Below are positions 1-6,184 of a stretch of DNA of 13,826 bases, in pieces. The stretch is from an uncultured Brevundimonas sp. GTDB taxonomy: Bacteria; Pseudomonadota; Alphaproteobacteria; Caulobacterales; Caulobacteraceae. Below the pieces are notes generated by a model. The model worked only from the letters and a program-made list of their open reading frames with translations. It ran no database searches and was not told the DNA's origin. The stretch spans positions 1 to 13,826 of the forward strand of contig CAMPGL010000039.1 of the NCBI GenBank assembly GCA_946885435.1. Direction: 5' to 3'. Each line of letters begins with the position of its first letter. Positions within the stretch are counted from its first letter, which is position 1. The position numbers and the translations under genes are program-made.

Positions 1-592
1 GCGCGCCGGCGTCCGCCGCCTCGGCGGCCACCACAAGCACCACCGCATCCGCGAAGGGAGACAGGGTCAGGCCGAAATCCGACCGGTCCGCTGACGGGCT
101 GTCGATGACCACTGTCTCCGCGTGCCGCCGCATCGCATCCCAGTAGGCCCCGCGCGGCACCGCCAGAGGCCGCTGTCCGGCGCGCATGAGATCACCGCGG
201 AAGCCGCTCACCCACAGGCGTCGGCCCAAGCAGGGTCGAGCGCTGAGAAGCCTCGCGTCGGCGATCGGTGTCCCGTCGCGCGCCCGCATGGGCGGCTGGA
301 TAGTGAAGAAGCATGACCCGTTCGGCGACGCCGCGGCCGGCTTTCCGAGCGCGCCATAGCGCTCGGCATCCGACGCGATCGCCTGTTGCTGGCTCTGGGA
401 CGTCAGGTCGGCGTCGATCAGCCAGACCGGCCGGCGAGCCCGCACGGCCGACAGACGGGCGAACTCGCGCGCGACGGTCGAAGTCCCCTCGCCGGAGGTC
501 GCGGCGATGAACTGCACCACCCGCCCGCGATCGGGACGGGCGGGGCCGAGCGCGGCCCAGAGAGCCGCCATTTCGCCGGTTAGATCCACCAT
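1..592 (-). CDS. hfsB: HfsB-like P-loop partner of polysaccharide copolymerase (partial, C-terminus cut off)
   Basis: The first 197 residues of a cytoplasmic MinD/CpsD-type P-loop ATPase; the C-terminus lies beyond the left edge. Visible landmarks are a Walker A region at residues 31-40 (ATSGEGTSTV), the WLIDADL strand at 57-63 (Walker A' aspartates D60 and D62) and a Walker B strand VVIDSPS at 161-167. In Wzc/CpsD tyrosine kinases the Walker A reads GEGKST; here the lysine is replaced by threonine (T37), so ATP binding or kinase activity is doubtful. It lies 53 bases after hfsA on the same strand and is probably in its operon. The ATG at 592 is chosen because the frame has a stop at 638-640 and no ATG, GTG or TTG codon between; no strong ribosome-binding site is seen. 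HfsB is the Caulobacter holdfast-export protein of this type, with HfsA carrying the membrane part. The symbol is inferred from context and fold; another exopolysaccharide system is possible. Confidence 0.72.
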   Translation of the reverse strand, partial: MVDLTGEMAALWAALGPARPDRGRVVQFIAATSGEGTSTVAREFARLSAVRARRPVWLIDADLTSQSQQQAIASDAERYGALGKPAAASPNGSCFFTIQPPMRARDGTPIADARLLSARPCLGRRLWVSGFRGDLMRAGQRPLAVPRGAYWDAMRRHAETVVIDSPSADRSDFGLTLSPFADAVVLVVAAEAADAGA

Positions 593-645
593 GAACGAAT
601 CGCGGTCCGCGCCTGATACTTGCGCGAGGCTAACATGTTACGTCC

Positions 646-2127
646 TCACCGGGCCTTCGCCGGCGCCACTGCGAGCACGGGCAGGTCCAGCGTCCGGGAG
701 GCCGAGCCCGGGGTCACGAACCGGCGGCCGAGGAACACTCGCAGCAGCCCGGCGCACAGCGCGGTGAAGGCTGCGAACAGAAAGGCCAGGACCAGCACCG
801 GCTTCTTCAGGCTGGACGCCCGCTGCGGCGGCTCGGCCGGAGCGATCACCCGAATGCGGTCCGCCCCCCGGCTGGCCAGTTCGGCCGAGGCGGTCGATTG
901 CGCCTGGCGCGCGGTGAACTCGCGGTAGGTCTCGGTCAGCACCTCGCGTTCCGCCGCCAGCGCGCCGTTGCGCGATTCCAGCTGGGTGAGCTGAGCCTGG
1001 CGACCCTCAAGATCCTCGAGCTGGCGGGTCAAGGCGGCATGGCGCGCCGCCAGGGAATCCCGCTCCGCCTGCACGCGAACGCGATCCGTCTCCAGCTCCT
1101 GCCAGACCGGATTGGGGCCCATGCGCATGTCGCGCACGCCAGTGGCGTCGCCGCCGCCGACGTACGTCTGCAGCTGGGCGATGCGCGCGTCGATGTCGCG
1201 CACGGGCTGGGAGTCGGGCTGGTAGCGGCTGAGCAGCTGTTCGCGCTCGGTCCTCAGGTTGAGCAGCTGGTCCTGGGCCGACAGGTTGAGGTCTTCCTGC
1301 AGAGCGACCCGCTCGGGCACGCTGGCCATCGCCTGCCGCAAGGTCGCCAGTCGCCCCTCGGCCTGTCGGAGCTGGGCCTCGATGCTCAGCCGCTCGTTGA
1401 AGATGGTCTGGTACGAGGTCTGGACTGCCGTCCTCTCGGTCCCGAAGTCGCCGATGTCGTTCTGCTGCAGGAAGGAGCCATAGGCCTGGTCGGCGCTGTC
1501 GAGTTGCCGCTCGATGGCGTCGCGCTGCTGGGCCAGCAACGGCGTGGTGGTGTCGCGGAACACCTCGCGGCGATAGTCGAGATAGCTGGCCACGATCTGG
1601 TTCAGGATCGCGGCGGCCGCCTGGGAGTCCTCATGCTTATAGGACAGCTGGACGACGCCCGTGTCCGGCGCCGTGCCGATCTCGAGGCTGCGCCCGACCG
1701 CGACGACCGCATCGCGCTGGCGGGCCTCGGCCGAGCCCGAGCCGTCCTCACCCAGGATCACGTCCGCGCCGATCTGCGACACGACCCGCTCGTGCAGGGC
1801 CGCGCTGCCCAGGATGGCCGCCTCGGCCTGGACCACATCGGTCACTTCCGGAATGGCCCCACGCGCCGCGTCGCCCGCGCGTGGCTCATAGACGTAGTCC
1901 TGGTTCAGCTGCACCAGGATGCTCGAATAGGCGGTGTACTGACGCGGCATGCCCAGTGCGATCAGCGCTCCGAGCGCGAAGATCACCGCGAAGACGATGA
2001 TGATCATCAAGCGCTGGCGCCACAGCAGGGTCGCCATGTCGTCCAGCCCGTAGCGGGGACGCGACGCCCAGGTCATCCGGGCGTTCCCGCTCGGTTCGTA
2101 CACGCCTGGGTGGCCCCGATACGCCAT
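646..2127 (-). CDS. hfsA: HfsA-like Wzz/GumC-family polysaccharide copolymerase
   Basis: A 493-residue inner-membrane polysaccharide copolymerase, the periplasm-spanning partner that couples polymer synthesis to the outer-membrane exporter. It has a short cytoplasmic N-terminus, TM1 at about residues 40-60, a Wzz-type domain (YTAYSSILVQL), a long periplasmic coiled-coil region rich in Gln, Arg, Glu and Leu, the proline-containing motif APAEPPQRAS just before TM2, and TM2 at about 443-467. No BY-kinase domain follows TM2: the protein ends 26 residues later, and the cytoplasmic ATPase part is the separate hfsB-like gene 53 bases downstream. This split matches HfsA/HfsB of the Caulobacter holdfast locus. 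The divergent neighbour at 2217 encodes the Wza-like exporter, which supports an export function. No clear Shine-Dalgarno is seen before ATG 2127; an alternative internal start is M18. Confident about the family, less so about holdfast rather than another polysaccharide. Confidence 0.85.
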   Translation of the reverse strand: MAYRGHPGVYEPSGNARMTWASRPRYGLDDMATLLWRQRLMIIIVFAVIFALGALIALGMPRQYTAYSSILVQLNQDYVYEPRAGDAARGAIPEVTDVVQAEAAILGSAALHERVVSQIGADVILGEDGSGSAEARQRDAVVAVGRSLEIGTAPDTGVVQLSYKHEDSQAAAAILNQIVASYLDYRREVFRDTTTPLLAQQRDAIERQLDSADQAYGSFLQQNDIGDFGTERTAVQTSYQTIFNERLSIEAQLRQAEGRLATLRQAMASVPERVALQEDLNLSAQDQLLNLRTEREQLLSRYQPDSQPVRDIDARIAQLQTYVGGGDATGVRDMRMGPNPVWQELETDRVRVQAERDSLAARHAALTRQLEDLEGRQAQLTQLESRNGALAAEREVLTETYREFTARQAQSTASAELASRGADRIRVIAPAEPPQRASSLKKPVLVLAFLFAAFTALCAGLLRVFLGRRFVTPGSASRTLDLPVLAVAPAKAR

Positions 2128-2216
2128 GAATCCGGCCGACTCGCTTTAGTTAACGTCAGCCACCATCGGGGCCGCGTGTTAACCGCTGGTTACGCATTGG
2201 CCGGGAACCTGAGCCC
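2128..2216. promoter_or_regulatory. Divergent hfsA/hfsD promoter region with CtrA-like box and two GANTC sites
   Basis: The 89 bases between the two divergent starts. Read toward hfsA, 2193 down to 2178 is GTAACCAGCGGTTAAC, which matches the Caulobacter CtrA box TTAA-N7-TTAAC except for one base. It ends 50 bases before the hfsA ATG and 23 bases before the hfsD ATG. A second GTTAAC palindrome lies at 2149-2154. Two CcrM-type GANTC sites, GAATC at 2128-2132 and GACTC at 2138-2142, lie next to the hfsA start. A GGGAA at 2203-2207 could serve as a weak ribosome-binding site for hfsD. Sites are read directly; binding is inferred. Confidence 0.5.
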
Positions 2217-2966
2217 ATGAGTCTGGATCGCCGCGCCTTCGTCACCGCCCTGCTCGGCTCGGCCGCTCTTTCTGCGTGCGGTGGCGGGTCCAGCCTGCCG
2301 CGTCCGGGAGACTGGCGGCGCGGCGGCGGCTCGACCCCGGAGGGCTACAGCCCAGGCTTCACCGACATCGACTTCGCCGACTGGTCAGAGGCCGAGCCGG
2401 AATATCTGCTCTATCCCGGGGACCAGATTGACGTCCGCACCCCGTCCGCACCGGAGCTGAACCAGTCATTGACCGTCGGCCCCGACGGCCGGGTCGCCAT
2501 GCCGCTCGTGGGACAGGTCATGGCCGCGGACCGCACCCTCTATGAGCTCGAATCCGAACTGGTCGCGGCCTACACCCCCATTCTGCGCCGCCCCGAGGTC
2601 GAGGTGGTGCTGCGCCAGGCCGGCCCGCTGAAGGTCTGGGTCGACGGAGAAGTGCGCCAGCCCGGCGTCTACGACATGCCCGGCGACATCGACGTGCATC
2701 AGGCCGTCATCCTGGCCGGCGGCTTCCTGCCCTCGGCCCGCCGCAACGAGGTCGGCCTGATCCGCCGCGGTCCCGGCGGGACCCGCATGATGCGCCGTGT
2801 CGATCTCTCGGGGAACGACCGCGAGCATGTCGCCGTGCGCCGCATGGACGTCGTCTATGTGCCGCGCACCACCCTGGCCGAAGTCGCCGTCTTCTTCAGC
2901 CAGATCCGCGACGCCCTCCCGATCGGCTTCAACTACACGATCAACGGGCAGTACCAGCAGTTCTAG
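2217..2966 (+). CDS. hfsD: HfsD-like Wza-family polysaccharide export lipoprotein
   Basis: A 249-residue outer-membrane lipoprotein of the Wza/poly-export family, which forms the channel through which a capsule-like or adhesive polysaccharide leaves the cell. The signal peptide ends in a lipobox, LSAC, with lipidation at Cys21. It also carries a twin-arginine-like start (DRRAFVTALL, R5-R6). After a Gly/Ser/Pro-rich linker comes the poly-export domain at about 80-165 (YLLYPGDQIDV, VGPDGRVAMPLVG, RRPEVEVVL), then an SLBB-type domain at about 168-250 (VWVDGEVRQPGVYDM, QAVILAGGF, DVVYVPRTTLAEVAVF). It lacks the large extra domains of E. coli Wza (379 residues), and the size fits HfsD-type exporters. 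It is transcribed divergently from the copolymerase gene, so the two can share regulation. The assignment to holdfast is inferred from the HfsA/HfsB split alongside it. Confidence 0.85.
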   Translation: MSLDRRAFVTALLGSAALSACGGGSSLPRPGDWRRGGGSTPEGYSPGFTDIDFADWSEAEPEYLLYPGDQIDVRTPSAPELNQSLTVGPDGRVAMPLVGQVMAADRTLYELESELVAAYTPILRRPEVEVVLRQAGPLKVWVDGEVRQPGVYDMPGDIDVHQAVILAGGFLPSARRNEVGLIRRGPGGTRMMRRVDLSGNDREHVAVRRMDVVYVPRTTLAEVAVFFSQIRDALPIGFNYTINGQYQQF

Positions 2967-2995
2967 GCGCTGGCGAAGAGACGAAACGTGTCGGC

Positions 2996-3020
2996 TTGAC
3001 GGGCGCCCAAAGACTACAGA
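2996..3020 (+). promoter_or_regulatory. Predicted housekeeping promoter for the NTF2-like gene
   Basis: TTGACGG at 2996-3002 is an exact match to the Caulobacter -35 consensus TTGACGS. After a 10-base spacer, ACTACAGA at 3013-3020 partly matches the -10 consensus GCTANAWC. Transcription would begin near 3027. The TTG of the -35 element is in frame with the downstream gene and can be mistaken for its start codon. Confidence 0.42.
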
Positions 3021-3121
3021 TCAACTGCCCGCCTGCTATGGGTGATTACTCGAGAGCTGAAAGCCACGAGGGAAAGTCTGTCCTGGCCACGGGGCGCAGG
3101 GCGGCGAGGGCGGCGCAGGCC

Positions 3122-3484
3122 ATGGACTTTGACCGAGACGCGATTGCCGAGCTCCACAACCGGTGGCTCGCGGCCGAGCTTCGTGGCGACCATGCCGGGT
3201 TGGCCGCCATGTGCTGCGAGGATGCAGTTGTGGCTCCACCTGACGCGCCCCCCATCATCGGCCGGGCGGCGATTGAAGATTTCCTGGCCCAGTCTCAATC
3301 CCCGATCGCCGAGATCCGCATCGAAGACCTGGGGATCGATCTGGCGCCGCAGTTGGCGGTGAAACGGGCGCGGTTCGCGACCCGGCTAGTGGGCGACGAC
3401 CAGGTGTATCGCGGCACGCACTTCTGGGTGCTGCGTCCGCGCTGGCTGATTTCCTATCTCACCTGGGCCCTCGAGAGCACCTGA
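3122..3484 (+). CDS. NTF2-like / SnoaL-type small protein
   Basis: A 120-residue protein with the NTF2-like cone fold pattern: an N-terminal helix (AIAELHNRWLAAELRGDHAGLAAM), then CCEDAVVAPPDAPPIIGRAAI typical of the SnoaL/DUF4440 group, then alternating strands (LAVKRARFATRL, VYRGTHFWVLRPRWLISYLTWALE). Such proteins are small cytoplasmic enzymes or ligand-binding proteins; nothing here points to a particular substrate. Start choice: ATG 3122 is where the recognisable fold begins and a purine-rich GCGAGGG lies upstream. ATG 3038 and TTG 2996 are in frame, but 2996 coincides with a predicted -35 element and the extra residues look like noise. It converges with the Sel1-like gene, 22 bases away. 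Confidence 0.72.
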   Translation: MDFDRDAIAELHNRWLAAELRGDHAGLAAMCCEDAVVAPPDAPPIIGRAAIEDFLAQSQSPIAEIRIEDLGIDLAPQLAVKRARFATRLVGDDQVYRGTHFWVLRPRWLISYLTWALEST

Positions 3485-3506
3485 CAGTCTGGCGGCGCAG
3501 CGCGTC

Positions 3507-3794
3507 TTACGCCCTCAGCGCGCTGACGCCCTGGTCGAGCCAGCGCCGGGCGGCCCGCTGAGCCTCCGCCACGTCCTCCCGGTCCATCTCCTGCGACAGC
3601 TCCTTGCGGTACAGCCGCGCCTCGACGGAGCCCTTCATGGCCGCGAGGTTGAAGATCATGTGGGCCGAAACCAGGTCCATGGGCGCGCCGCCCTGGCCGG
3701 TCGAGTACATCAGGCCGAGCTTGAACAGGTCGTCGCCCGACATTTCCGGGCTCGGCAGGGGCAGGCTTTCAGCCGCTTCCATCTGCAGTTCCAT
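3507..3794 (-). CDS. Small Sel1-like repeat protein
   Basis: A 95-residue acidic protein with one clear Sel1/TPR-like unit at about residues 22-60: DDLFKLGLMYSTGQGG, then LVSAHMIFNLAAMKGSVEA. An EAQRAARRWLDQG helix follows, a phrase often seen at the end of Sel1-repeat proteins. There is no signal peptide or membrane segment, so it is probably cytoplasmic and binds another protein. ATG 3794 is chosen over the in-frame ATG at 3848 because GGAGG sits 8 bases before it and the extra 18 residues show no fold. Upstream is an unusually AT-rich stretch holding its likely promoter. Its specific role is unknown. Confidence 0.78.
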   Translation of the reverse strand: MELQMEAAESLPLPSPEMSGDDLFKLGLMYSTGQGGAPMDLVSAHMIFNLAAMKGSVEARLYRKELSQEMDREDVAEAQRAARRWLDQGVSALRA

Positions 3795-3968
3795 CACCAG
3801 GTCCTCCGTGGGCGCCGTTCTGGGCCCCTCCCTTGGTGATGCGATCAAAACGCCGGCGCTCTGAAGTTAGAGTTAATAGCGGAGGGCCGCTCAAACTCTT
3901 TTCTGTAAAGGCTTTCTGAATACTCAAGCCGTCGTTAAGCGGCACGATACTTTACCTTATATCCCTGT
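3795..3968. promoter_or_regulatory. AT-rich intergenic region upstream of the Sel1-like gene
   Basis: 174 bases with no convincing gene and a base composition clearly more AT-rich than the rest of the window, mostly within 3850-3965. Read toward the Sel1-like gene, 3938 down to 3924 is TTAA-CGACGGC-TTGA, one base from a CtrA half-site pair TTAA-N7-TTAA. A small inverted repeat, AGCGG-AGGG-CCGCT, lies at about 3879-3892. No good -35/-10 pair and no U-tract terminator for the glutathione transferase gene were found. Confidence 0.3.
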
Positions 3969-4691
3969 TTACGCGTCGCGTTGCCCGAAGAGGATGCGGC
4001 GCGCCTTCTCCGCGTCGGCGCCGGCGGCGGCGAGGTCGCGGCGGCGGACGGCGCCCACCTTCTTGCCGGCCTTGACCCCGGGGCGCTCGCACACCCGCTC
4101 GAACCAGGCCTTCAGGCGCGGCGTGCGCGAAAGGTCCTGGCCTTGGTTGGTGTGAGGCACAATCCACGGCCAGATGGCTATGTCGGCGATCGAATAATCG
4201 CCGGCGACGTAGTCGCGATCGGCCAGCCGGCGCTCCAGCACGCTGTACAGCCGCCGCACCTCGTTGGTGTAGCGCCGCACCCCATAGGCCAGGTGCCGCT
4301 GATCCGCCGTCAGGGCCCGCGCATACTGGCGGAAGTGGTGCGTCTGGCCCGCCATGGGCCCGAGCCCGCCGACCTGCCAGAACAGCCACTGCTCCACCTC
4401 GGCCCGCTCGCGCGGCGACTGCGGATAGAACTGGCCGGACTTGCGACCCAGGTGCTGAAGGATGGCGCCGGACTCGAAGATGGGCAGCGGGTCGCCGTCC
4501 GCCCCGTCAGGATCGATGATCGCCGGCATCCGGCCGTTGGGACTGATCGCCTGGAAGCCCGGCTCAAACTGTTCGCCGGCGCCTATGTTCACCAGCTTGA
4601 GCTCGTAGGGCAGACCCATCTCCTCCAGCGCGATCGAGATCTTCCAGCCGTTCGGCGTGGGCCAGTAGTAGAGCTCGATCGGTCGGGTCAT
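3969..4691 (-). CDS. Glutathione S-transferase, Nu/YfcG-like
   Basis: A 240-residue cytosolic glutathione transferase. The N-terminal thioredoxin-like domain (about 1-88) has the Nu-class/Ure2p-type active-site stretch YYWPTPNGWKISI, with T12, P13, N14 and G15 where YfcG and YghU bind glutathione. The cis-proline motif NGRMPAI is at 52-58 and the glutathione gamma-glutamyl site ESGAIL at 73-78. The all-helical domain contains VEQWLFWQVGGLGPMAGQ and the N-capping region YVAGDYSIADIAIWPW. This group often acts as glutathione-dependent disulfide reductases rather than classical conjugating enzymes. An AGAGGAGA sequence just before ATG 4691 is a good ribosome-binding site. It is divergent from RcnB-like protein 1. 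The C-terminal extension AAAGADAEKARRILFGQ is common in this subfamily. Confidence 0.9.
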   Translation of the reverse strand: MTRPIELYYWPTPNGWKISIALEEMGLPYELKLVNIGAGEQFEPGFQAISPNGRMPAIIDPDGADGDPLPIFESGAILQHLGRKSGQFYPQSPRERAEVEQWLFWQVGGLGPMAGQTHHFRQYARALTADQRHLAYGVRRYTNEVRRLYSVLERRLADRDYVAGDYSIADIAIWPWIVPHTNQGQDLSRTPRLKAWFERVCERPGVKAGKKVGAVRRRDLAAAGADAEKARRILFGQRDA

Positions 4692-4761
4692 GGGGGTCTC
4701 CTCTGAGGCCCCGCTCAGATGGGGGCCGGGCGCGCCCGCGCAACGTCTTCCTGACCGAGGT

Positions 4762-4802
4762 GTTCAGGTCGAGTTCATCATGAAGACGAGACGGTGGCTT
4801 CA
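4762..4802 (+). promoter_or_regulatory. Direct-repeat promoter module upstream of RcnB-like gene 1
   Basis: GTTCAG (4762-4767), five bases, GTTCAT (4773-4778): a direct repeat with an 11-base period. Aligned without gaps to the module at 6760-6800, the following 24 bases also share AAG, AC, GTG and TTCA at identical offsets. It ends 44 bases before the start codon. An 11-base period is typical of OmpR/PhoB-family response-regulator sites; the regulator is not identified. Confidence 0.5.
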
Positions 4803-4846
4803 GCACGGCTGCCGGCCCTCGACCGGCCGCCGAAGGGAGTAGGACC

Positions 4847-5446
4847 ATGAAAGCACTGTTCAAGGCGGGCGTCGTCGCCCTCGCCATCGCCAGCGCCGCC
4901 GTGCCGACCCTGGCCGAGGCGCAGAGCCGCCGGGACCGGGACGATCGCCGCGAGGACCGCAGGGACCGCCGCGAAGACCGCTGGGATCGTCGCGAGGATC
5001 GTCACGACCGGCGGGAGGACCGTCGCGATCGCCGCCACGACGGGGGCCCCGGCAGCTGGGACCGGCGCGAGGACCGCTGGGATCGTCGCGAAGACCGTTG
5101 GGACCGCCGGGAAGATCGCTGGGATCGCCGTGAGGACCGCTGGGACCGCCGCGATGGATGGTGGCGCGGCCGTTCAGAATTCCGCGACTATCGCGGCCGT
5201 CGCAACGGCTACTATTTCGCGCCGGGCTACGGCTACTATCGGGTCGCGCCGACCTATTACGGCTACGGCTGGCGCCGCGGGCACACGGTGCCCCACGCCT
5301 ACCGGCGCTACGTCGTCCACGATCCGTATTTCTACAACCTGCGCCCCGCGCCGCGCGGTCATCAGTGGATCTATCTGGACAACGACCTGGTCCTGATCGC
5401 CATCACCAGCGGCGTGATCGCGGACATTGTCTTCGACGTGTTCTAG
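4847..5446 (+). CDS. RcnB-family periplasmic protein 1 with DRREDRW heptads
   Basis: A 199-residue exported protein. A signal peptide (about residues 1-25, cleavage near LAEA-QS) leads to a very charged arm at 33-103 built from about eight heptads of the type DRREDRW, interrupted once by GGPGS. The RcnB-family domain occupies about 108-199: EFRDYRGRRNGYYFAPGYGY, YGWRRGHTVPHAYRRYVV, QWIYLDNDLVLIAITSGVI. In E. coli, RcnB is a small periplasmic protein needed for nickel/cobalt homeostasis. Many alphaproteobacterial relatives carry such Arg/Asp arms and have no tested role, so a metal function is not assured. A ribosome-binding site AAGGGAG precedes ATG 4847. Transcription probably ends at the strong hairpin at 5479-5508. 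A paralog lies at 6833 with a matching promoter module. Confidence 0.85.
   Translation: MKALFKAGVVALAIASAAVPTLAEAQSRRDRDDRREDRRDRREDRWDRREDRHDRREDRRDRRHDGGPGSWDRREDRWDRREDRWDRREDRWDRREDRWDRRDGWWRGRSEFRDYRGRRNGYYFAPGYGYYRVAPTYYGYGWRRGHTVPHAYRRYVVHDPYFYNLRPAPRGHQWIYLDNDLVLIAITSGVIADIVFDVF
4943..5155 (+). repeat. Degenerate 21-bp tandem repeats encoding DRREDRW heptads
   Basis: About nine in-frame 21-base units inside RcnB-like gene 1, such as GACCGCTGGGATCGTCGCG, each encoding Asp-Arg-Arg-Glu-Asp-Arg-Trp/Arg/His. A GGPGS insert splits the array into an N-terminal block with variable seventh residues and a C-terminal block of four nearly identical WDRREDR units. Third-codon positions vary between units, so the array is not a very recent duplication throughout. 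Confidence 0.85.
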
Positions 5447-5478
5447 CGCGTTCTCGGACGGGCCGCCGCAAGCCCGGC

Positions 5479-5508
5479 AAGGCCTCGCGACACATCGCGA
5501 GGCCTTTT
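5479..5508 (+). terminator. Rho-independent terminator after RcnB-like gene 1
   Basis: A perfect 12-base-pair stem, AAGGCCTCGCGA, loop CACA, TCGCGAGGCCTT, running into TTTT at 5505-5508. It lies 33 bases after the stop codon. Confidence 0.88.
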
Positions 5509-5628
5509 CCCCATGTTCTCATCACGATGGCGTGTTCACGTAACGTCGTTGGTTGAAATGCGGCGGAAATGAGTCGCACCCTGCGGCCAGGACCTCCGGT
5601 CCTCGGCGGTCCGTAGGGAGGAACGCCC

Positions 5629-6123
5629 ATGAGGAAGTGGATTTCGGCCGTGACAGCGGCCGCTCTCGCCGTGGCGACCGCCGGTCCGGCGCTGTCGCAA
5701 AGCCATGGCTTCGCTCAACAGTTCAATGATGAGGCGGGCGCGACGGTCAGCCTCAACTACCGAATGCCCCTCGGCGGCGGGCGGGCGCAGGCCGAGGAGC
5801 CGAGCTACGGCGTCACGCTGCACTACGGCTACCGCGATGTCCCCAACCAACTCGACACGGGCGACTTCCGACCGAATCTGGAGGTCGCCGACCTCCGCTT
5901 CAACGGCAGTGATCTCAACCGCGCCGAGGTCGCCAACATCAACTTCATGCGCAACTCAGAAGGCGAGTTCGACGATCCGCGCCTGAACGCCATGGCCGAC
6001 GGAAAGGACGCAACAACCTGGATCATTATCAGTCTTGTGATCGCGAGCGTCGCCGTCTGCCTGCTGGCGGGCTGCTTTGACGACGACGACGAGGATCATC
6101 ACTCGACCTCTCCGTCGACCTGA
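5629..6123 (+). CDS. Exported hypothetical protein with C-terminal membrane segment and acidic tail
   Basis: A 164-residue protein I do not recognise. It has a clear signal peptide (about 1-23, ending GPALSQ), then two strand-like stretches that resemble beta-barrel or filament strands (ATVSLNYRMPLGGG and YGVTLHYGYR). Asn/Asp-rich sequence follows (VADLRFNGSDLNRAEVANINFM). A hydrophobic segment at about 131-149 (WIIISLVIASVAVCLLAGC) is followed at once by DDDDEDHH and a short Ser/Thr/Pro tail. The layout suggests a periplasmic domain anchored at its C-terminus. Cys149 in LLAGC looks like a lipobox but is misplaced for lipidation. GGGAGGA lies 7 bases before ATG 5629. A GAGTC (CcrM-type) site is at 5571-5575. 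A strong hairpin follows the stop codon. Confidence 0.75.
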   Translation: MRKWISAVTAAALAVATAGPALSQSHGFAQQFNDEAGATVSLNYRMPLGGGRAQAEEPSYGVTLHYGYRDVPNQLDTGDFRPNLEVADLRFNGSDLNRAEVANINFMRNSEGEFDDPRLNAMADGKDATTWIIISLVIASVAVCLLAGCFDDDDEDHHSTSPST

Positions 6124-6132
6124 AGAACAAGT

Positions 6133-6165
6133 CTCCCCCGGGTCGCATAGGGCGGCCCGGGGGAG
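6133..6165 (+). terminator. Strong GC hairpin after the 5629 gene, no U-tract
   Basis: CTCCCCCGGGTCGC (6133-6146), loop ATAGG, GCGGCCCGGGGGAG (6152-6165): a 14-base-pair stem with one T-G pair. No T-run follows, so it is an atypical terminator or a leader structure for the next gene, whose start is only 19 bases beyond the stem. On the opposite strand it is followed by a T-rich stretch (TTGTTCTT). Confidence 0.5.
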
Positions 6166-6184
6166 TGCGCTCCGCGGGTCCTCA

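Noticed and set aside
898..2220. A 440-codon plus-strand open frame
   Set aside because: It is antisense to the hfsA-like gene, which has membrane segments and Wzz motifs. The product has no recognisable fold and overruns the hfsD start.
4943..5155. Regular repeats that could suggest a CRISPR array
   Set aside because: The 21-base units are contiguous, in frame and without spacers, and encode DRREDRW heptads in a recognisable exported protein.
5534..5550. Possible third GTTCA direct repeat upstream of the 5629 gene
   Set aside because: GTTCA is followed 11 bases later by GTCGT, which matches only two of the five bases, and the conserved downstream bases of the RcnB modules are absent.
6077..6184. 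N-terminal extension of the papain-like gene to ATG 6077
   Set aside because: It would overlap the previous gene and the 6133-6165 hairpin, and would bury the signal peptide that starts at 6185.
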